From contig OW569366.1 in NCBI GenBank assembly GCA_937625935.1, positions 372,001 through 436,000 on the forward strand: a stretch of DNA of 64,000 bases, in the 5' to 3' direction. Numbering within the stretch: the stretch's first letter is position 1; every line of letters starts with the position of its first letter. This stretch comes from Tetramitus jugosus (lineage: Eukaryota > Heterolobosea > Eutetramitea > Acrasida > Vahlkampfiidae). Below the pieces are notes generated by a model. The model was not told where the DNA came from, did not search any database, and saw nothing but the letters and a program-made list of their open reading frames with translations. A program made the position numbers and the translations under genes. This document shows, piece by piece, positions 58,284 through 64,000 of the stretch.

Positions 58284-61088
58284 ATGCAAACAGACTGGTG
58301 GGACGATCTTTATCCAAGTGATGACAACTATGAAGATGAAACACCATATGGTGGCAGTACAACCAAAAGAAGACGCACCAATGATGATTTGAAAGACAAG
58401 AACAAAAATTTGGTGCCGAATCCTGCAGTGTACCGAAAACCAATACGATTTGTTTCGAGTGGGGTTCGAATTATTGGAGATAAAGTATTGAATGCAGAAA
58501 CAAAAGATGAGAAACAGCAGCTACAGCAGCAGCAGCTGAGAAGAAAATCGACCATTGATGAAGAATTACAAATATTGAAAATGTTTGAAATGTCGTCTGA
58601 GGAAACTGATGAGGTTGAATCAAATGACATGGAAATTGAAAATGAAGAGGAAGAACAAGTAGAAGAAGCAAAAGAAGAAGCAGTAGCAGTAGCAGAAGAG
58701 CCAATTGAACAAGCTGAGAAACCCATGTTGTCCAATGCTGATTTTGCTTCAATGTTTTTTGATCAACCTGTTCAACAACAAACAACAGAAGCACCTGTAG
58801 ACAAGAAGAAGCAATATGAACACAAGAAACAACCAGAGAAACTCCCGCAACAACAACAGCAGCAACAGAAGCAGAAGAAGAAGAATTATATTATTACGGA
58901 ATCGAAGCGAAAAGTAGAGGAAAAAGCTGGTACTTTTGCTCAATCTACTGAAACGAAGAAGGAGATTGAAGTGAAGAAGGATAAGCAATTTGGTGCATTT
59001 CTGGATGATATCGTGGGAAACAACGTGGTTAAGATGATGAAGAATATGGGGTATGATTTCTCTGGTGGTTTGGGAAGAGAGGGCGAAGGTATCGTCAATC
59101 CGATCAAGGTCATTCACACTGGTAAGCATCAAGCTGTTATTGTGAGTGATCATCATATTCAGAAAACCAAAACGATGAGCAGAGACGAGGAGGAGCAAGA
59201 TGAAACACAAAAAACGGAGAATGAACCAAAGAAAAAACGATGGAAGAAGGATCTTGTTGCTGAAGCGCGAGGAATTAATCGAAAACAAAAGACGATATAT
59301 CAAACAGCCGAAGAATTGTTGAATAAGCAGCAAAGGCAGGCTCAAAGAGGTGGCATAAAGGCTGTGCCGTATGAGATTATTGACATGACAGGTGCAGAAG
59401 CACGGGTGCTATCAAGTTTGAACGAATTGCGCGTAAATGGTCCAGTTTCTGGCAGTGGTGCAACTTCTAGAGTTTTGCCCGAGCTACAGTACAATATTCG
59501 AGAGTTAGTGGGCATGTCTGAGGCGGCGATTCAAGACTTGGATCGCAAGGTTAGACACGAGAAGGACAAGTTTTCTCAATTGGATCAACAACGAGCAAAA
59601 TTAGAGGAGACGACCAAACGTCAGCAAGAAACAGTGTCCTCCTTTCGTGAGGTGCTCAATATTGTGTCAAAATGTTTTGAGCGGTTGAGTTCAACTGACA
59701 ATCAACTTTCCTTGGACACATTGCACGAAGTGTTTCAAATGATTCAGAATAAGCATCGAGATATTTATTTCAAATATGATATTGGTCAGTGTGCAATTGC
59801 ACTGGCTGGTCCCCTAATCAAGCATCGGTTTGAAAATTGGAATCCATTTGAGAATCCAACACTGAATATATCACTCGTAGAGAAATGGAAGCAATTGCTA
59901 TCGGCACAACCAGATCAAAAAGAAGAGAAGAAAAAGCACAGCTGGAGAAAGGATTTACTTCAGCAAACAAAACCTGAGAAGGAGGATTACTATGAAAAGT
60001 TGGTCGAAGATGTAATATTACCGAAGGTTAGATATGCATTCAAATATTCGTGGGATCCTATTCATCAATGTGATCAAGCTGTAACACTTGTGGAGCAGTT
60101 TATCATACCTCTATTACCTGAGCCAATGATGAAACACATTATTGACCACTTAGTTCTGCCAAAGATTGCTAGCACTGCGGAGAATAACTGGGAGAGTTAC
60201 GATCTACCTTTGATCCATACATGGATTCACCCTTGGCTACCAATATTCCGCCTCGAGTACAAATCGAAAATGGAGCAGTTCGACATTTTCCCAACCATCC
60301 GGCGGAAGATCAACAAATCACTTCAAAACTGGAACCCAGCAGATCCAATGGCTCGCAAGCTATTGGCTCCTTGGAGGTCTGTCTTTGATTCAAAGGAAAT
60401 TACAGGGATACTGACACAGATGATATTACCTCGCTTAACAACAGCTCTTCGAGACAAGTTTGAAGTTGATCCAGCAGATCAAGACTTGACGGCATTCCAA
60501 CAGGTAATGTCCTGGTCTGATGTTCTTCCCAGTCAGTACATGGTTAGTCTGCTTGAGAATGAATTCTTCCCCAAGTGGAACATTGTTCTGTATGAATGGC
60601 TGTGTCAACCAGAGAAAGATTTTCAACAAATACACAGCTGGTATCATGGATGGAAGAGCATGTTCCCACAGAATGTAGCAGACAGCAGAAAAGTTCAAAT
60701 GCAATTCGCTCGGGCAATGGATATGATCAATCAAGCATTCTCTGGCCAAGAAATCATACCATCACACACGTTACCACCACCTTCCACTGTAATTCAGAGC
60801 AAGTCGAAGAACAAGACAAAACAACCACAGAAACAACAACAACCAGTGGCTCAATATTATGAACTGTCATTCAAAGAGCTCATTGAACAATTTGCTGCTC
60901 AAAATGACTATGTATTTATGCCAAAAGAGGGAAAGGCCAATGGAAAGCAGTTGTACAACTTTGCAGGTCTGTCTACGTATATCGACAATGATTGTCTCTA
61001 TTTGAAGGATGCATCGAGTGGAGTTTGGAAGCCTGTGACCCTCGAGGAATACATTCAACGTGTTGAAGAAAAGAAAAAGGCAAAGTAG
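58284..61088 (+). CDS. TFIP11: TFIP11/NTR1 spliceosome disassembly factor
   Basis: 934 residues. An acidic N-terminus starts DWWDDLYPSDDNYEDETPYG. The G-patch lies at about 240-275 (NNVVKMMKNMGYDFSGGLG then EGIVNPIKV). The GCFC-type helical region is at about 450-820, with repeated W-NP motifs (ENWNPFENPTLN, QNWNPADPMARKLLAPW). The end matches TFIP11: ELSFKELIEQFAAQNDYVFM and GVWKPVTLEEYIQ. With its G-patch it activates the helicase Prp43/DHX15 to release the intron lariat. Q-rich insertions lie near 75 and 195. Confidence 0.95.
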   Translation: MQTDWWDDLYPSDDNYEDETPYGGSTTKRRRTNDDLKDKNKNLVPNPAVYRKPIRFVSSGVRIIGDKVLNAETKDEKQQLQQQQLRRKSTIDEELQILKMFEMSSEETDEVESNDMEIENEEEEQVEEAKEEAVAVAEEPIEQAEKPMLSNADFASMFFDQPVQQQTTEAPVDKKKQYEHKKQPEKLPQQQQQQQKQKKKNYIITESKRKVEEKAGTFAQSTETKKEIEVKKDKQFGAFLDDIVGNNVVKMMKNMGYDFSGGLGREGEGIVNPIKVIHTGKHQAVIVSDHHIQKTKTMSRDEEEQDETQKTENEPKKKRWKKDLVAEARGINRKQKTIYQTAEELLNKQQRQAQRGGIKAVPYEIIDMTGAEARVLSSLNELRVNGPVSGSGATSRVLPELQYNIRELVGMSEAAIQDLDRKVRHEKDKFSQLDQQRAKLEETTKRQQETVSSFREVLNIVSKCFERLSSTDNQLSLDTLHEVFQMIQNKHRDIYFKYDIGQCAIALAGPLIKHRFENWNPFENPTLNISLVEKWKQLLSAQPDQKEEKKKHSWRKDLLQQTKPEKEDYYEKLVEDVILPKVRYAFKYSWDPIHQCDQAVTLVEQFIIPLLPEPMMKHIIDHLVLPKIASTAENNWESYDLPLIHTWIHPWLPIFRLEYKSKMEQFDIFPTIRRKINKSLQNWNPADPMARKLLAPWRSVFDSKEITGILTQMILPRLTTALRDKFEVDPADQDLTAFQQVMSWSDVLPSQYMVSLLENEFFPKWNIVLYEWLCQPEKDFQQIHSWYHGWKSMFPQNVADSRKVQMQFARAMDMINQAFSGQEIIPSHTLPPPSTVIQSKSKNKTKQPQKQQQPVAQYYELSFKELIEQFAAQNDYVFMPKEGKANGKQLYNFAGLSTYIDNDCLYLKDASSGVWKPVTLEEYIQRVEEKKKAK

Positions 61089-61101
61089 GTATGCATGAAT
61101 C

Positions 61102-62470
61102 CTATGTGCTTGCGGGAGGTTCTTGTAATTCTGCGTTTCTCAGTGCTTCAATGCATCGATCCAGTGCTGTTTTAAATTCAGCATGGCTTGAGAATGCCTG
61201 CGAAATATAATCTGGATAGTCTTCGGTTTCAAATAGGAATGCTTCAGATTCATATCGAATGGAATGAAGGTCAATCTTGAATTCCTGAGGTACCTTATCC
61301 TCATTCTCAAAAAATTCCTGCACAGTAAGATCAAGCAACGTCTGACATTCAAATGAAAGTTAGTACAGCAAACACAAAAGTTATTGTAAGATATTGTAAA
61401 CTAACCTGTGAACATTTTTGCTCATCATCCGCATGTTCAGTCATGATGGCGTATTTTCTAGTCCAGTCCATTATCGATGAGGCCTCTGGTATCCGATCAT
61501 CACCGACGATTGCATGTCCCATTCCACGAAGATGGCAACGGATTTGGTGAGTCCTGCCTGTAATTGGCTTGCACACCACAATACTCTGGTTTGTCGTTGG
61601 ACAGTAATGCAATCCAACAGCCTGTGTATAGGCATCCACTGGTTCCTTGTCTGTTGTGTCTCTATTGATCACTGATTGCACAATTTGTCCATTGACAATA
61701 GGATCCCAGAGACCTCTTCTCTGACTAATCATCACCAAAGGGTATTGAATGTGATGAACAGCAGGTTGCTGTTCACTATCCAATGAAACAACATTTGGAA
61801 ATCGTCCATTCACTCTGGCCAGATAATACTTTGACACAAGATTCTTGGTTGACATATCATGATACAATCGCACAGCATCCGTGCTCGTACCACATATCAA
61901 AACACCACTCGTACACTTGTCCAATCGATGAACAAAACGAGTCTTCAAATTGTACTCGTCCTGAAGAATAGCACTCAAGCTGTTTCGAATAAACTTACCA
62001 ACCGCATGGATCGGAATTCCATGTGGCTTCTGGATCGCAAAGAAACTAAAGTGAACCAAATCGGCACCTGGTTTCAAATTCGGCAACAACCGAATAGAGT
62101 CAAAGTGCAGCACTGGCTTCTCAACAATCATGTCCCGTGTGCTCAGAACATCCTGTGGACGTATAACGTAGCTCGGATCCACTTTTTGATCATTTATCAA
62201 AATGTGTCCATTGTTCAACATGTCCAAACAGACTTGATCTGGCACTGAGAACTCGAAAGTGTAAGCAGAGAGGATATCCTTGTTTAACCAACGTTCTTTG
62301 GCAAAGGTTTTTCGATTCTTGAGATATGGCTTGATAAAACGGAGGCCCGAGTGAATGACATAGTGTGCTCTGGGTAGCTTATGGTTTGGCAACAAAAGTT
62401 GTGACTTGTTCATAAAGTGGTTCGCGCCCAATTGCATTTTATCAGTTTCGATTTTGTGATTCTCCTTCAT
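61102..62470 (-). CDS. RluA-family pseudouridine synthase (RPUSD2/PUS9-like), 2 exons
   Basis: Exons 61406-62470 and 61102-61341 give 434 residues; the 64-nt intron is CAG/GTTAGT...CAG in phase 0. An S4-like RNA-binding domain is at about 60-110. The catalytic Asp is in FVHRLDKCTSGVLI (near 183), and PITGRTHQIRCHLRGMGHAIVGD follows. The N-terminal YVIHSGLRFIKPYLKNRKTF matches the Rib2/Pus9/RPUSD2 branch, which modifies U32 in tRNAs. No deaminase domain is attached. Start could also be the Met at residue 12. Convergent with TFIP11, 13 bp apart. Confidence 0.9.
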
Positions 62471-62582
62471 TTCGCGAAATTATGTTTGTTTGAAGGTGAA
62501 AATGAAGTTCGCTTCAATGAAAGTTGGCGGAATAATTTATACAATGGGGTTTTGAATGGTTCAGGCGGTTGTGCTTGCGCGG

Positions 62583-63347
62583 TTAGTAAGATTTCATCTT
62601 CTTTCTGTTTTCAAGAAATTCTTCTCTGTTTGTTGTCACTCTGGATGGTAACTTTGCGGGTTTCTTGTACGACAAGTAACCAGGGTTCTTCTCTGCGACA
62701 ATGTCATCTGTTTTGTCACCAGTTTCCCTAAAGATAAACTTTTTGACATAGAACGCACACAGTGCAAATAATAGTACATGCCTCCAAAGAATTCCGTTGG
62801 CCATCTTATACATTGTTTGCAAAACAATCGTTAGACATCAAAAAGATTAAGGTGGTGCTGATCACCTTCCAAAAATACATACCTTTTCTTTAATATTCTT
62901 CATTTGAGAGCGAGGGTTACTATACTCTTCGTATTCAGGATTTTGATTACTTTTGTCAGAACCATCATTGTAATAGTAAGAAGTCTTGCTGGTGTTGTTA
63001 CTGTGGTTATTTTGATATTGTTGACTCCAGAATTGATCACTTCCGTGATACTTTCGATTATATTGAGCATTCCGAAATGCTTCAGATGAGTAGGAACTCG
63101 ATGAAGGAGTTGATGACGAAGAAAACATGGATCGGTCATAGTCATTTCTCTTGGATTCATCAAACAACACAGAGTACGCTTCTGATATCTTCTTAAACTC
63201 TGCTTCTGCAAGTTTCTTGTGATCCGTGTTGACTTCAAAATCTGGATGATGCTTCTTCACGAGATGAAGATAGGAACTTCGAATGGTCTTCCGACAGGCA
63301 GTCCGGGAGACGCCCAGAATTTCATAGTAGGTTTTAGTGGTGTTCAT
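62583..63347 (-). CDS. J-domain protein with C-terminal membrane segment (DNAJC4-like), 2 exons
   Basis: Exons 62883-63347 and 62583-62804 give 228 residues; the 78-nt intron is AAAG/GTATGT...TAAG, phase 0, with a CTAAC branch-like word. The J domain starts at once (TYYEILGVSRTACRKTIRSS) with HPD intact (KHHPDFE). An S/N/Y-rich linker is followed by one membrane segment (HVLLFALCAFYV). The frame is open to 63470, but the Met at 63347 follows a CAAC-rich leader. One J domain plus a late membrane helix resembles DNAJC4; membrane (ER or mitochondrial) unknown. No partner Hsp70 is in the window. Confidence 0.8.
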
Positions 63348-63501
63348 GTGATTGATATTGTGGTATGTTGTAGTTGGTTCAAGTCTATGTTCTGTTTTTT
63401 TCAGATGCTGAAACTGTTTTTGCTGAGCTATTATTCTATTATTGGGCCCTGTTCTGATTGGGTATGTCACACGTCATCACCGGTAAATTGTATCTACAAC
63501 T

Positions 63502-64000
63502 TCATGTTTTATTCGGTCCTTTGAAGTTGACTTTTGGAGAATATCCCAATAATTGGGCAACATAGTTGGCAATTGCCAGTGAGCTTGTGAGACCAGGAGA
63601 TTCGATGCCAATCAAGTTGATGAATCCAGGAAACCCATGACCGCTTTCTTCTTGGATTATAAAGTCCCTGAAGTTTGTATCTCCATCAGGGTTCAGTTTA
63701 GGTCTCATACCAGAGTAATCGGGTTGTAAATCTGCCAATTGAACATTGCGAAGATACTTGCTGACACTCGAATGAAAATTAGTAGCCTTTTTTGTATCCA
63801 CTCTGTAGTCAAACACTTCTTCCCTTCGAAATAGTTCATCACTCTGATTGTTGAGTTCCCAATCTGAGAATGCTGGTTTCTCAAACAAAGAGTCTGGTCC
63901 AAATTTGATCTTATTATTCATGTCGAGTGTTGCATGAACACCTAGTCCGATAAGACCTTTTTCTGGCACTGGGTATATTAATCGGTTTATCGAGCACTTG
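63502..64000 (-). CDS. FAD-dependent oxidoreductase, L-2-hydroxyglutarate dehydrogenase-like (5' part off window)
   Basis: The frame is open to the right edge; only the last 165 residues are seen. They match the C-terminal half of DAO/L2HGDH-type flavoproteins: YPVPEKGLIGLGVHATLDM, KFGPD, LQPDYSGMRPKL, DFIIQEE and INLIGIESPGLTSSLAIA (the FAD-contacting end). The wording is closer to bacterial L2HGDH-like proteins than to the animal enzyme. The reaction would oxidise L-2-hydroxyglutarate to 2-oxoglutarate. No membrane segment in the visible part. Confidence 0.85.
   Translation of the reverse strand, partial: KCSINRLIYPVPEKGLIGLGVHATLDMNNKIKFGPDSLFEKPAFSDWELNNQSDELFRREEVFDYRVDTKKATNFHSSVSKYLRNVQLADLQPDYSGMRPKLNPDGDTNFRDFIIQEESGHGFPGFINLIGIESPGLTSSLAIANYVAQLLGYSPKVNFKGPNKT

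Noticed and set aside
1-64000. CRISPR arrays, rRNA genes and bacterial operon signals
   Set aside because: None seen; the sequence is eukaryotic with spliced genes.

Overview
The window is nuclear DNA from a compact protist genome, most likely a heterolobosean amoeboflagellate of the Naegleria type. The grounds are: densely packed genes with 100-300 bp spacers; few, short GT-AG introns (about 60-130 nt, mostly GTATGT or GTAAGT donors); AT-rich spacers full of CAA/TTG runs; Q/N/T-rich low-complexity protein ends; eukaryotic tRNA genes; and a mix of flagellar (CFAP74), secreted protease and carbohydrate-binding genes. The genus assignment is inference. All gene calls come from reading the sequence and recalled family motifs; no search was run.

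Layout. 1-12.5 kb (minus strand): a partial multi-pass membrane protein, a giant 2982-residue protein, and a GT61-type glycosyltransferase. The giant protein has armadillo repeats, a coiled coil, about 27 tandem copies of a unit resembling the Hsp70 C-terminal lid, and a villin headpiece; it is the most novel item here. 12.6-20.1 kb (plus): RMC1, an EF-hand protein, a RING-H2 E3, a truncated RCC1-like gene and a cathepsin B-like protease. 20.1-23.3 kb (minus): an LRR-type pseudogene, a Cys-rich secreted protein and a CCT7-like chaperonin. 23.4-29.3 kb (plus): a large disordered protein, tRNA-Ser (minus), an ethanolamine/choline phosphotransferase and an ERdj3/DNAJB11-type J protein.

29.3-36.4 kb is accessory and gene-poor. 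It holds a decayed copy of the hydroxybutyrate dehydrogenase gene found intact at 36.4-37.3 kb, several copies of a dispersed repeat family coding for an unrecognised protein, tRNA-Val, an ankyrin-like remnant and a secreted tandem-repeat CBM52-like protein. Another repeat copy lies at 45.5-45.8 kb beside tRNA-Asp. In both tRNA cases the repeat ends about 60-75 bp upstream of the tRNA, suggesting a tRNA-targeting mobile element.

36.4-64 kb returns to housekeeping genes: D-3-hydroxybutyrate dehydrogenase, TFIIH p44/SSL1, a divergent CCT5-like subunit, a PIG-Z type GPI mannosyltransferase, an RCC1-like remnant, a secreted lipoxygenase ending in Val, a putative mitochondrial protein, a divergent pair of likely axonemal genes (unknown + CFAP74), TRAPPC5, a Dabb-domain protein, a three-repeat MYB factor, the spliceosome disassembly factor TFIP11, an RluA-type pseudouridine synthase, a membrane-anchored J protein and the C-terminal part of an L2HGDH-like FAD oxidoreductase. 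Exon joins were set by requiring GT-AG ends and phase agreement; every multi-exon model sums to a whole number of codons.
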